Shown here: positions 1-12,599 of the stretch, piece after piece
Layout: each line of letters starts with the position of its first letter
Position numbering within the stretch: the stretch's first letter is position 1
Assembly: GCA_030062745.1 (NCBI GenBank)
Contig: CP099839.1
Location: 37,900,816 to 37,964,815 of the forward strand
Origin: Capitulum mitella
Lineage: Eukaryota > Arthropoda > Thecostraca > Pollicipedomorpha > Pollicipedidae
DNA: 64,000 nucleotides
Direction: 5' to 3'
The notes under the pieces: generated by a model
The model's input: the letters and a program-made list of their open reading frames with translations, nothing else
What the model was told of the DNA's origin: nothing
Databases searched by the model: none
Made by a program: the position numbers and the translations under genes

Positions 1-1089
1 TCGAGCATTAGGTTTCAAAAATCGATTCAGGAAAAGCTTGTCCAGAAGGTGAGCACTGCCCATCCCGGAAACCACTGCCTCGGAAAAACGGTTGATTTGC
101 CGCAACAGCCCGAACCTTTACGGCGACTAGTCGAATAAACGCTGTCCTTTGAGGGCTGCGGGTATGATCACTTCTCCGTATTCCCGGTAACGCACAGCCG
201 ACGGCAATCACCCAGAGGGGGTTTTCCCCCCCTGGCCTCGTATAAATGTTGGGAAACTGATTGACCGAATTGTACAACGGAGCAATATTGTTGGCAGCGG
301 GGTACCTCGCTGCGGATCAAAGGTTGATAGAAATGTTGGGTTTTTAATTTTTTTTTACATGTAACGCCCATAGACCCAGCGGTCAGTTTCAATAAAGTTG
401 AGGGTGGGGGGGGGGGGACGTGAGTCCTCTCCGTCTCTGGTGAAGCCGATGGCTGGCGACCGTTCTGCCAAGTCACGATCTCGCGCCATCCCGTATTTCA
501 AAATGTTTGATTATGAGCGTAGTAAAAACGAAAAAAACGAACAAGATTTTGCGGATAAGATCGTGACACCACATTATGAGGTTTTCCTCAAGAAGACAAG
601 CGAAGAGCATCGCATTGTTTTAAATCTGCTTTTTGCTCACCTAATTTAATACGATTCAGCACTCAACAAGCATACGTTGTCAAGCATTGTTCAGTTCACA
701 TAACTGTGAACAATCCCGCAACTTTTATGCGTACCGGTTAAGCCTTTGTGGGCATTCGAACACCCTCAGAGGCTCTACCTTTGTGCATGATACAACATGA
801 GCTCAGTTGGACTGGATGGCCGGCTTGGCGGTGGGAACACTGTTTGATGGTGCCGTGCTGCGAAACGTCACAATGAACGCCGATCCGCAAAGACGCCGCG
901 CAACAGCAGCGACCGGGCACCCCCGCCGTTTTCAGCGACGAGAGCCGGTAAAGCTCTGTCGGCCTGAAAAACTTGGCATGGCAGCACTCCGGAGCCGACT
1001 TCCGCAGAACGGTCAGAGCAGCTAAGGAAGTAGCAGTAGGCCTATAACAGTCTCGACGTTGCACTGTGTGTCTGTGTGTGTGCGTGTGT
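1..1089. other. No gene seen at left edge
   Basis: I see no exon, RNA gene or conserved protein here. The short open frames on both strands have no recognisable product. A run of about sixteen G lies near 402-417 and a TG-rich patch at 1064-1092 borders the inverted repeat that follows. Confidence 0.5.
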
Positions 1090-2212
1090 GTGTTTGCCAA
1101 ACTGCGAACTGAGTCATTCCGCGTAATATCGCACAAGAACTGACCCGATCTCTTCCGCTTTGGATGAAATTTGGTATGCTCATAGTACCTATCGAAAAAT
1201 GGCCAGCCCTGAGTTTTTAGCACTGGGTGACCTCTGAAATAAAAGTTAAATGTCATGAAAAGTCACCGATTTTTACGGACATTGCGTGATTCAAATGCCC
1301 GTAGCTCTGTGATGGATTGCCACCGAAAGGTGCAATTAGCGCCATTTGTGGAAAAAATGTTCCAACTGTCATAAAGAAGTTCCAAGTCATAAAAAATAAG
1401 TCATAAATAAGTAAGCCTCGGCATGACCTTTGACCTGACTAGGTCATATGGAACATTTTCGGTTTCAGTTACGTTTGCCTACCGCGATCGTCACGAAAAT
1501 GTAGCGTAATACCTTCCAATTATCTAGAAAAGTGCGACAAAAAACATTCCTTGGCAAACTGGAACTTTTTCAGATATCTGGACTTACGTGCTGCCAAGTG
1601 ACGCTTGGCACAGAAATATAGCAGAAGACTATCTGACGAATAGTGATTGATTTCGTGCCTTTCGTTGGTCCGATTGTTCTACATTCTGGTGTGAGCAATG
1701 TCCTGTGTGATGCTACACATCACCTGAGTTTTGAATTGCTTGGCCAGGAAGGTGAAAGGTCATGACAACCCACCATCCAAATCTGACTTATCCATTCATT
1801 ACATTTTCACGAAAATGAGTTTGTCGGATGTTCTTGGGCCAAAAGCCAACTGAGATAATCCTAGTCTTGTATCGGGGTCTTTAAATGTCAACCGAGTGAC
1901 ATCGTCTGACCTTGAATTGCCTACTCTGACCTCGGCTCGCATATGGGTTTTGGGCGCTGGCTTCGAATTTCAAATCCATTTTGCACGCATTGAATTATTT
2001 GTGTTCGTTCCATGTCCTTGATTTACGCTGATTTTCCTATTTTTTTGGCATGTATCTCAGTCATCACTTCTATGTGCTTGTTCATGACAAAAAGTCATCG
2101 TTCTCTAGCTGACATGGAATCTTCGATACGTGCAGATTCCGAGACATGAACAATATATGTGAAATTCAGAATCAGTGCCCTGAAAAACCATGAATGGTAT
2201 ACACAGACACAG

Positions 2213-2280
<68 letters not shown>

Positions 2281-3130
2281 GCTTACGTATGTGTATTACG
2301 TATGACGCTTACGTTAGTACGCTTGATCTTCAAAAGACCCCGGTGCTCGAGTAAGATTGTCTCGGTTGGCTTGAAGGACTAAGAACACTCGACAGACTCA
2401 CTTCTGTGGAGATGTGTAGAACGGGTATGTCAGATCTGGATGGCAGGGATGTATGGCACGAATGATGGTGGGGTGTCATGTACTTTGACGTTTCTGGTCT
2501 CGCAATTTATAACTAAGTTGATGTACAGCAGACACGCAGGGCATTGTTTAAACTAAATTGCAGAACAGCCGGACAAACCAAAGCACGAAATCAATCAATT
2601 TTCGTCAAATATCCTCAGTACATATTTCTCAAGTGCCACTTGGCAACACTAAATGCAACATATCTGGGAGCGTTTCAATTTGCCCAGAAACCATTTTTTT
2701 TGCTTCCGTTACTTGAAGACACATTAGGCCATATTTTTCGAAGGTAACGGCGGGCAAACATAGTTGGAACTGAAAATGTCCCTTGTGGCCTGGTTTGGTC
2801 AAAGGTCATCCTGAGACCACCAAAAAATGAACACATTTATGAATATTTATGAAGGCTGAAACATTTATCTTTCGAATGGCGCTAATTGCACATTTCTGTG
2901 ACAATGTTATGAACATTTGAATCATGCAATGTCCATAAAAATCGGTGACTTTTCATGACGAACAGACCTCAGCAGCCACCCTGGGCTAAAGATTTCTGGC
3001 TGGCCATTTTTCGATAGGTACTATGAGCGTAACGAATTCCATCAAAATGGGAAGGGGTCGGGTAAATTCTTGGGCGATCTGATGTGGAATAACCCAACTG
3101 CCACGTACCGCCGTGACGCATATATTGTTG
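1090..3130. repeat. Large diverged inverted repeat (foldback), arms about 700 bp
   Basis: The left arm, about 1090-1800, reappears in reverse complement at about 2420-3130. Landmarks that pair are the stretch around 1178-1215 with 2985-3030, the GTCACCGATTTTTA region at 1262 with its complement near 2945, the TGACCTTTGACC region at 1424 with 2796, and the GCAAACTGGAAC region near 1553 with about 2680. By eye the arms are roughly three-quarters identical with small indels. The loop of about 600 bp holds a CA/TA microsatellite. No transposase is visible. It could be an old inverted duplication, a foldback element, or two inverted copies of one dispersed repeat. Confidence 0.75.
2201..2280. repeat. 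Compound (CA)n(TA)n microsatellite
   Basis: An uninterrupted CA tract (about 2210-2241) passes directly into a TA tract (about 2242-2279). It lies in the loop of the foldback repeat. Confidence 0.95.
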
Positions 3131-5247
3131 ATCGCAGCTATTGCTTCAATCTCTTGCTTCTTCATTAGGTTTGTGGAAAATTTACGTCCAAGATGTAGAA
3201 ATCCCATGTATTCATTGATGGAAGCGATCACGTTTTTTAGGGAAGGGCGTCAACCTGAGACCTGTGGGTGGTCAGGCAGCCACTGACAGGTATGAAACTG
3301 TGAGCTGGGGGTCGTTTCGATGGTCCAAAGTACCAGTCGCCGCCCTGGCCGGCTGGACCAGGTGCCAGCAGCCCCGGGCTCAGAGCAGACGTCCGGTATG
3401 CAGAACTCTAGAACGCCTCCCTCCTGGCAGGCAGCTGAGGCCGTTTTCAGTGTGTTCTCTCAAAACTTGTTTTCAACACATGGGAATCGACAGGTACGCG
3501 TACCGGCTCACATATCAGGTCGAGCGGCGGCCCCATCAACCTCGAATAATTTAACAGAAGCCTCGCGGTGTTGCCTAACAATAGCCTCAAAACGGCTCTC
3601 GCCCTCCGAACTCTAACCGCACTCCTGAACCCTTGCACTCCTTCAAAGGCTTCCCGCCATCACGCAATGCTCAACTTCGACGTTTGCAGTAACAGGGAAA
3701 CAGAACGAGTATTTGGAACAGTCTATTAAGATTACAAACAATAATATACCACTTAATATCGTCCTCACAAATACACACGCGACAGGCGACGCGAAGCAGT
3801 ATGCTCGCACCGACGGAGGGGTAGAAAACGCACGACTGACTAGCATTGAAAGGAGAAGGTAGAAACAAAGCGTGTATCAAGATAGACGCAGAAAACCGCC
3901 CTGATGGAAACAACTGTTGGCCCCGCCCGCGTGGGGCGCCGCCGATTTCTCGAACAATGATATGTTCCATCCGTTATGATATAATAATGATACGTCCCTG
4001 TTTTCTACGAGAGCTGATAATGCCCGCTGGACCGCTGCGCACGGGCGTGATATGCGGACGCCCCTAAGGACAGAGCCGGGACAAGCAAGCGCCGACGGAC
4101 TGCAGCCCGCCCCGGCGCCGCCTCGACGAGCTGGGACCGGACCCACGTGGGCGCGCCGGCCGCGCCACCGGCGGCCGGGCGGGCTATTCACAACGTGGCA
4201 GGAAGACACCGTGTACAGACCTGGTCGGGCGCGGCGGGCCGCGTATAAATACAGATATAAAAGTCGGCCGGCGCGACGGCCGCCGGGCGCCGGGGAGCGA
4301 CAAGACGCGCTCGACGCCACCCGAGCCGCGCGGAGATCCTTCCACTTGGCACATGGAACACACGGCACAGAGAACAGCGGGCGGCGGCCGGCCGCGGGCC
4401 GCGCGCCGCACACCGAACACAGAGCGCTGCTGGCGCCGCATGTCCCCGGCACGCGCCGCAGAATTTGGATGCGACGCGGTCAAGGCACGTGCAACAGTTT
4501 GGATAATGATGCGCGCGATCCTCGGTGACTCCGGCGGACGTCCGCCGGTCAACTGATAGGTCTGAATGATATGCGCTACGTTTCACGTCCGATACTCTTG
4601 TCTAGTATAAATAACACTACGCACAGGCTATTTCGCTGCTTCTACCGCAATGAGTTGATTCGCGATCACATACCTTGACTAGGCGATCGATCAACGGATG
4701 AATTGCACACAGGAAATGTCTTTGGAATGGCATCAGCTCTCGGGAATGGTGGATCCTGTTCCATCAACACGTCCATGCATTGCGCGTCTGTGATGAAGAC
4801 GGTGAAAAAATAGCACGTGACTCTCGTCAAACATCACACTACATCGATATGCCATAAAACACACAACGGGGGCACCTCGGCGGGCGCCCGGATTCGGCTG
4901 GCACGCTGAGATCGAGCCTCCAGTGAGCAAAAATCACAGAGACCGGGCGCGGACGCCCTCACAAACATCGAGATCATCGAGCGTCGTACGAGGGAGGATG
5001 GCTGGGGTGGAGTGTGGTGTTTGGGGAGCGGAGGGCCATGGGAGCACCCGCAGCCCCGCCTCCGCCGCGGCACCCCCGCGGCTCGGCACCGGCTACCCTG
5101 TCAGGGCTCGGAGCGCACCGTGGCGCGTCCCGTAGCGCCACTCGAGCCCGGCCAGTGACGCCGGTGGCGCGCGGCCGGCGACAGAGTGCAGCAGCCGAGC
5201 TGCAGGCGGCGGACCCGGCAGCCGGCCGGCGCCGCGCGGCCGCCCGC
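3131..5247. other. Spacer downstream of E93, with a GC-rich island at 4050-4560
   Basis: No exon can be supported. The stretch 4050-4560 is strongly GC- and CpG-rich, with long frames open on both strands, which is what such composition produces by chance. TATA-like AT words occur inside it near 4243-4260 but no transcript can be tied to them. The E93 3' UTR should lie just below 5248; I found no clear polyadenylation signal on the minus strand in the first 400 bases. Confidence 0.4.
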
Positions 5248-8200
5248 CTAGGAGCTCTGCGTGGTCTGCAGGAGCTGGCCGCCGGCCGTGTGCGCCCGGT
5301 TGGTGATGCCCGAGATGGACAGGCCGCCGGCGAGCCGATCGCCGAGCAGGCGCGCCAGAGACGCCTTGTCGAGCAGGCCGGCCTCTGGCTCGGCGTCCAG
5401 CTGGCAGGCGCCCTCCTGCAGCCGGCACAGCACGTCGGTCGGCAGGAGCGGGCCGGCGACGGTCGCCGGCGGCGGCGAGCTCGACCCGCTGTAGGTCATC
5501 ACGCCGCCCGACGTGGCCACCTTGTCGGTGGGCGCCGGCGAGACGGCCGCCTCCGGGCGCGCCTCGGCCGCCCGCTCGCGCCGGCCCGGCCGGTCCAGGT
5601 GGCGCTGCTTCACCTTGTACTCCAGCGTCGAGTGCGGCACGCCGTAGAAGTTGCCGGCGCGGTGCACGCTCATCTCGCCCGACTGCACGGCGCGCACTGC
5701 CTCCGCCAGATGGGTGCGGTTGTAGTTGCGGTACTTGCCACGCTTCGGCCGCGAGCCCTTGGCAGACGGCTTGGCGCTCTTGGCCGGCGGCCCGGTCACC
5801 GTGTTGTTGTTGTTTTCGGCCAACTCCAACTTGCGTTTCTTGGCGGCGGTCGGCGGCGGAAGCGGCTGGCCGCACAGGTCGTCGCCGCTCCTGCTGTCGC
5901 TCAGCTCGGCCGCCGTGTCGGCCGACCGCGGCGGCGGCGGCTCGTCCTCCGAGACGGCGCCGTCGCCGGGCGCGCGCAGCTGCGCCAGCACCTCGCGGAA
6001 CCGCTCGTGCGACATGCGGCGCACGAAGTCGTCCCACACGGGTGGCTGGTCGGCGCGCGGCCCGGCCGGCTCGCGTGCCTGCAGCGCCCGCTGCAGCACG
6101 CCGCTGTACATCCAGCTCATGACGGCGCGGATCGGCTCGGCCGGCGCCTCGGCCGGCGTCGACTGCGTCAGACGCGCCTGCAGCAGCTGGCAGGCCGGGC
6201 CCGGCTCGGCCGGCGCCGCGGGGACGGCGGCCGCCTCCTCCGGCGGTGGCAGCGGCGGCGGCGGTGGTGGTGGTGGCGGCGGGGGCGGGGGCGGGGTCTC
6301 CTTGGCGGCGCCCGGCCGCTCCCCACGTTTCTCCTGCGCGGCCAGACGGTACACCTTGTTGCGCAGCGTGGAGCGCGGGATGCCGTAAACGGCGGCGGCG
6401 CGGCGTGTGCCCAGCCTGCCCGACTGGATGTCCCGCAGCGCCGCCTGGAGCTCCTCCTCCGTGTACGGCTTCTTGCCGGGCAGCGGCGCCTCCGCTCTCC
6501 GCGCCGGTCGGCTGCAAACGGAGTACGCGGTGTGAGGGTGAGTCGCCGATCGGCGACCGAGCTGCGCCAGCTTGCCGGAACAGCGGCCAGGCAGATACCG
6601 TCCCTCCCGGCATCGTCACCACAGCGGCAGAAGCTTCCTAACTGTGTCCCGCGGCTCTCTTTCCAGTGCTGTTCTAGTATTCACTGTACCGAAACATGAG
6701 AAAGGCGAGACTGCAAAACACTCGTCAACGCGCCATGGTCACGTAAACAAACAAGTGCCGCGCGGTTCGGCACTCTACTGCTGTACTGACCTGCTGGCCG
6801 AGGGTGGACGGGACGGACGGGAGCAGCTCAGGTCCAGCGGCTGGTCGTCCGGCGCGCCGGCCGACGCCGCCGACTCCTGGTCAGCGCCGATCGCCATCTG
6901 CCGCCAGACGGACCGCCCGTCACATAAAGGCGCGCCCATAGCGGCTACCATTCGCAAAACCCGCCGGCCGAGGCCGTCTCAAACGTCTCCACGACCACCG
7001 CGAAATCGCCACATTTTTTTCGGACGACGACGGCTGACCCCATAAAAACAGCACGAACTGGGACACAAGCCGTCCCTCGAACTTCGACCAAGAACAGCGG
7101 ACAGGTGACGTGACCAGCCTGCGCCCGCTGTCAGACAACCGACACTGGCCGGCGTCCCTACCTTGCTGGCCAGCAGCGTCTGGTACAGGGAGAAGGTCTC
7201 CGTCCAGGAGAGCAGGTCGGGCACGCCTGAGCGGTGCTGGGCGGCCAGCTGCTGCAGGCCGGCGGCCGCCGACACGGCCGACACCACTGTCGGCACGACG
7301 GCCGCCTCCGGGGGCGGCGCGGCGCAGCGGTTGGCCGGCATCGTCCAGCTCTGCAGGAGGACGGGCGCCATCACGATCACGGAAGTCACAACACAATACA
7401 CCGTTTGGCCGGCATCGTCCACCTCTGCAGGAGGTCGGACGCCGTCACGATCACGGACGCCACAATATAACATTCATCAATAGTAAAAATGTGCCAATGA
7501 CAGATCACGTGATTGGCCCAAACTTATTGGCATCTCGATTTCTGATGCTGAATACCGTCAAAAGACAGTGACAAATGGCACTTAGATTTTAAGGATGTAC
7601 TCTGAAAGAGTAATTTCAAAGTCCTGATCGCCGTCTACGCGTTTTCTTTTGTACCATGGCTAAAAGAGGGGGTACATGCTTCTTCTTTTAATAACAGCCA
7701 ACGTGGATATTTTCATGCGAACATTTAAAATGACATTTCACCAAAAGCCCAAATTTCGGCAGTTGACAGCCCGACCTAGAAAGGCATGGCACAAAACATT
7801 AGCAGCTGTCAGTACGGTACCAACTCGGATAACAATGACGGACTTTGCATTTGCAAACTGAACTTCTTCCTCAGGCCGGGCTAATTCGATGGAGCTGGGA
7901 CTGAGACCAAGTTCCCGAAGTTCCGTGTCGACGGCAGCCACCACAAAGACGTGCCAACACTTGGCGTCCCGATCCGTCACCTCACCAGCGCACGACAGAT
8001 TCCCGCCTGTCACAGACGGCCGCTCTCCGACCCACAGTGGCGGCCCGGTGCCCAGGCCGGCACTCGCTATCATCGCACACAAACAGCCACAGAGCGCGCG
8101 GCTGCGGCGCAGCGCGGCGCGGACAGCTCCGCCGCGCCCTGGCGGACGCGCTCCGGCCCACTTGCCTCTCGGTCGTACACTGGCGCCATGCGCAAGTTCA

Positions 8201-8832
8201 CCATTCGCACGGACCGCTCTGCTTCCGGCAATATTTGAGCGCCACCTCCGGCCGCGCGTCGCAGCCGTCCCGCTCGCGTGCACGAGTCTAATGAGCGGCG
8301 GCCGGCGGCGGCGGCGGCGGGCGGGCGGCCGTGCCCCGTCCCCCGTCCCCCGGCGCCGTTTCGTCATAACCGGTCGCCCACTTCCCGGAATCGTGCACGC
8401 CGGCTGACACACTTCGTGGGGCGGCGGGCGGCCGCCGGACGCGCCGGACGTGCCGGCGCTGCTCGCCGGCCCGGACAGGGCAGCGGCGGACGGTGGCTCG
8501 CTCCGGACTTACCGCGTCTGAGGGCGGCCGTCGCTCCGGCGCGGCGTCGCTCAGCGCTTCTCTCCGCCCGGCGCGGCGTCGCGGCGCCCAGTGCCGAGTG
8601 CTCACCTGGTCGGTGGGCCCACCGCCGCCGGCGGCGGCGGCGGTGGCGGCGGCGGCGGCCGGCTCCGAGTCGGGCGGCGCGGCGCACAGGCAGGGCCGGC
8701 CGCCGGCGGCCGGCGCGTCGGCCGGCGGCCGCCAGTCCTCCGGCTGGACGGCCGGCTCGGCGGCGCCCAGGTAGTGTCGCAGGCGATGCCAGCGGCCGCG
8801 GCCCAGCAGCTCGGCCAGCACGCACTCGAGAC
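5248..8832 (-). CDS. Eip93F: Ecdysone-induced protein 93F (E93/Mblk-1, LCOR family), four 3' coding exons
   Basis: This is a nuclear transcription factor that in insects acts as the adult specifier and as a steroid-response gene in metamorphosis. Minus-strand exons: 8832-8606, 7350-7162, 6897-6791, 6511-5248 (TAG at 5248). Each is bounded by AG and GT. The phases chain exactly: two leading bases, then 0, 0, and a split Ser codon, giving 595 codons. Exon 3 carries PLDLS, a CtBP-binding type motif also found in LCOR. Exon 4 holds the first psq helix-turn-helix (about 6475-6340; key words GRLGTRRAAAVYGIPRSTLR), a poly-Pro run, the basic KKRK stretch, and the second psq domain (about 5745-5598; GEMSVHRAGNFYGVPHSTLE), which matches LCOR and E93. 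The identity rests on the two psq domains and PLDLS; the two upstream exons rest mainly on splice phase. The start codon and 5' exons are not found: the first exon shown needs one base from upstream. A tandem duplication spans the acceptor of the 7350 exon. Confidence 0.85.
7331..7450 (-). repeat. Tandem duplication spanning an E93 splice acceptor (about 74-bp unit)
   Basis: The word TTGGCCGGCATCGTCCA occurs at 7331 and again at 7405. Each copy is followed by CTCTGCAGGAGG, which on the minus strand is the CCTCCTGCAG acceptor, and then by a similar ATCACGATCACGGA segment. The proximal copy is the acceptor plus the first bases of exon 7350-7162. The distal copy lies in the intron and still has an intact AG. 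Confidence 0.8.
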
Positions 8833-11800
8833 CTGCCGGGGACAGAACAACGTTACCGTGCAGTCCCTCAGTCTCCGGGGTACGATGAACACTGCCAGGG
8901 GCGGCAGGACACGGTGCAGCGGGAGCGGCTGGAACGCCCGTCCATCGGACACTGATCGTACCGTCAGGTGGCACCAGTGCCGGTTTGCCGGCACATGCGG
9001 GCTCAAGTGTGCCGCTGTCGGAGCGATCTCCGACAAAAAAGCGCCAAATATCAACTTTAAATGGCGACCAATGGAGCTTTTCCGACAGCGTGCGGCACTC
9101 TCAGCAGAAACAGCGCTCACCTGCGCGTCAAATATCCCTGAACAGAAATGCCGCATGAAGCTTGTTCAGAAATGGAAAAGTGAAGCAAGCCGCCGCCGAT
9201 TTGGGGCGTCGAGAACGTTGCTCATCGTCGGCACGTGCGAGGAGACGTATCAATACACGAACATCGCTCAGTGCTTTAAATGGTGGAGGTCACTTCTTTC
9301 CCCGGACTTTCATCACCAGCCCATAACGTCAGTCACCCGGTTATTCTTGGTCCTAGCAGGCTTCACTGTCGCCACGTCACCACCCACACTCTCCAGCGCA
9401 CGTCAGTCCGACACGCATCTGAGGCTGACTCACCGACATCTAAACGAAAACGATGAATTTGACCGCCTTGTGATCATCGAAAGTACCGAAAGGTACTATC
9501 AGTGGATGATTCCATAGGCACTTTTTCTTCTTTTTTTGATGCACTTCCTTCGCGGCGCAAAACAGCTGGCAAGAATATTTAAAAATGATAAATGTGAAGG
9601 ACACAACGGGACTGCTTTGAAACAGGGCCGACAATAAAATACTTCACTTTCCTTTTGACGCAGCTTGTGCACTTTTGTCTTCCCATCAGCCATTCCGCCA
9701 CGTCAGATCAAACAAATACAACGGAAGCAAAAGATAGAAAAACCAGAACAAAGTTGGGATTTTACTCCGGGAGAGTGGCGGGCCAAAAAAGGCCTGTCTT
9801 TTAGCAAACGGTCCCCGACTCTGGTGGAGACACACTTCTCAAGCACGACATTAAGACATTAAATTTCGCTTTTTTACACGACGCAAACTGAACGTCTGAC
9901 ACGGTCCCACGCCAAGTAAGATTTTACTTTTGACGGGCATCGGATCTAAAATTTTAAGAGACAGAGTCTGTCTCTTGCGTCTGAGTTTTTACGTTTCACA
10001 TGTTAGTGTGTCACCCGCTTGAGACTTCAAAATCACACAAGAACGCTCCTGTAAACATCTAGTCATCTTACGGGACGTAGAAACTTTTATCCCCCTTTGC
10101 TGAGTGTTTATTCTGCGAAGTGCGTTGTGTTTTACGTGGCAGTTTCCTACGCTACCAAATATACACGACTAACATGTTTTCTTTCGACAACGTTATAAAC
10201 GCTATGTACGTTTCTGAACGGCCGAGTCTTCCGAATCCCTTTAACTTACACGCAAGGATCAGCCGCCATCCACGCATCAAAGAGCGCGGCTGCGCCAGGT
10301 CACCGGAAGCGAGCATCTCCGGCGAGGCCCGCGTTCCGCCCCGTCAGCTCGCGACCGAGCATCCATCAGATGTCTGTGACAGGTACCGGCAGCGGCAGAC
10401 CTGGCGCCCCGGTACGCCGGATCGATCTGGCGCCGGCCGTCGGCCCGGCCCGGCTCGGATCTCCCCCGGTTTTCGGAGCGCGGTCCGCGCGGCGGCCGGC
10501 CGGCATGGTTTCGTCAGCCGCCTGCGCCGCCCGATACCGGCTCCGGGAAGGCCCAGCAAAGGAGAGGCCGGCCTCGGCGCGGTTAGTCAACCGAAAACGG
10601 CCGGCCCGCGCCGCGGTGAGCTCAGCCCGGGCGGCGGCGCCCGCGGGTGGCGCCCCCGCGACGCGTCACGAGCGCGGAATGCCGCGCCGCGCCGGACCGC
10701 CGCCGGACGGTAGCGCCTCCCAGCGGAGCCAGCGGAGGCGGAGGCGGCGGCGGCGGCGGCGGCGCCGGCAAGCCGGACGAGTCCCGCCTTCCCGGAAGCG
10801 GTTGGCGTCATGCACTCCCACCGAGTGCCGATCGGCGCGGATCCGGCACGAGGTCGGGCCGGGGTCAGCTCCGGCCGAAAACGCGACCGACACCGGCGAC
10901 GGCGCCGCCGTCGGGGCAGCTCCAGCCGCCGTTGTCGCCGCCGCCGCTGCCGAAACCCCCGAATTCGGCCGCCGGTCCGGGAGGTAGCGATCAATACGGC
11001 GGGCCGGTCCGGGCCGGGCCGGGCCGCGGCCGCCGGCCAGCAGGCCGGGGCAGCGCCTGCACCGTCGACAGGCACACACACACACACACACAAGCCGGGG
11101 GAGGGTGCGGCCAGTGCGCAGCCGGCCCGGACGGGCGGCCGTCGGAAACGTCTTCCAGAACGCCGGTATTCCCCTTCCTGGACACGCCAGGAGGTTTTCA
11201 GGTTCGGCGGAACGCAACCGCGCGCATCGCCCGGCAGTCCCTCGTCAGGATGAAACGCTGAGTGAACGCTCGTCAAGTTAATCCACAAGTAAACCACGCT
11301 ATAACCTTTCCGGACACGGCATTATCATTAGCATTCCAGAAGACGGCATTATCACGGGAATATGATGCATAACGCAATCCATGGTTAGCGTGCATGTTTG
11401 GCCCAGTCCCACCAATCTTCATGTTGTTAATGCACAAGCCAGAGTTCACACGATTGGCGGCCGCCACGCTCATTCAGTTCCAGAGTGCCCCCGAAAAAAC
11501 CTATACGGCCAGTATCCAGACGGTAACTAATCCTCTAAAATTTCCAAATGACCTCTCACGGAAAGGCTGAGAGCCGGGCAGAGCACTTCGAAAACAAGGG
11601 CAGCATCGCCTCAGATCCGTATTTTGTGATGTGCGCGGAACTCAGGCCGAGCGGCCATAACGAAGTCATTGATTCTCCCTCGATAACGCGGATGTAATGT
11701 GGAAAATCCGAGTCTGACCGTCTCCGAATAGCCGCAGAGCCCCCGCCGCAGAGGGGCGGCCACGTCATCCGAACTCTGTTTCATCACGGGCACTTCCGGG

Positions 11801-12239
11801 ACCGACTTTCATCACCGAATCTCCGTCAAACGGGCCTCCGTATCAAGGCCACGTCCTGTACGCACCTAGTGCGATCCACAGCCCTGACATACAAACAATA
11901 TCACATCTTCGATCCTCTGTTTCGAGAAGTGGTCTGTTTTTTGGACAAAAAAAACCGTACTGCTCTCGGTAAACTTCGCATCCAGACGATTAAGCGCAAT
12001 GTGCGCTAAAAAAGGCACCGGTTCGATGTTCCTGCGCTACGTGTTTGCAGCTCACGACCAAATATTGCACACTATTGGTCAGTTTGATCTAAACTTAACA
12101 TCTCAAACTCGGATATTTTATGGGCATTTGTAATGGAACCTCGCTCAGTATTCCAACCAGGAAGTAGCTTACACGGATACGTGCGTACACCGCCCGCTGT
12201 GAGCGGGATCGAAACGTTCTTACGGAGTGCTTGGTGAGC
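8833..12239. other. Region 5' of the known E93 exons; no exon supported
   Basis: This should contain upstream E93 intron and possibly 5' exons. GC-rich islands lie at about 10320-11240, where arginine-, proline- and glycine-rich frames are open on both strands. I treat these as composition artefacts because none shows a conserved domain with fitting splice phase. A (CA)n run occupies about 11071-11092. The stretch 9000-10300 and 11250-12240 shows nothing I can name. Confidence 0.4.
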
Positions 12240-12599
12240 TGTCTTGTCGCTTAGTGGGTGGTCTTCCCTTCCCCTTTCTGACGCTCACTGTCGAGCATTT
12301 GACGCCGTCGTGGCTGCAGTGGCGCCGAGCAGCAGTTCCGGCCGCCGGCTCCGCACCCGGCGTGACGGCGATGGGCCCCGGCTGATCGGCCAGGCGGCTG
12401 CCGTCCGCAGTCGGAGTGTGACGCCGCGCCGCCCGGGCTGTTTTTCAGGCGTCCGAGCCCGCCGGACCAGCCGACCGAGCTCGGGCCACCGCCGGCCGGC
12501 GCGGACCGCGACCACCCGACCGCCTCATCGCCGGCCGAGCCAGGCCGGCCTCCGGACGCGGGCAGAGGCCACAGGCACCGCCTCCGGTTCGGCAGCCGA

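Noticed and set aside
4230-4265. TATA-like box in a GC-rich island
   Set aside because: There is no initiator, exon or transcript direction to tie it to; AT words in this setting are common.
5093-6622. 509-codon open frame on the minus strand in another frame
   Set aside because: It overlaps the E93 exon out of frame; the residues are arginine- and glycine-rich as expected of shifted GC-rich codons.
5014-6699. 561-codon open frame on the plus strand
   Set aside because: It is the antisense shadow of the GC-rich E93 last exon. The minus strand encodes two conserved psq domains there, while the plus frame is Arg/Gly/Ala-rich with no domain.
10120-11297. Several long open frames on both strands
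   Set aside because: They overlap each other in five frames within a GC-rich island, and none has a conserved word or splice partner.
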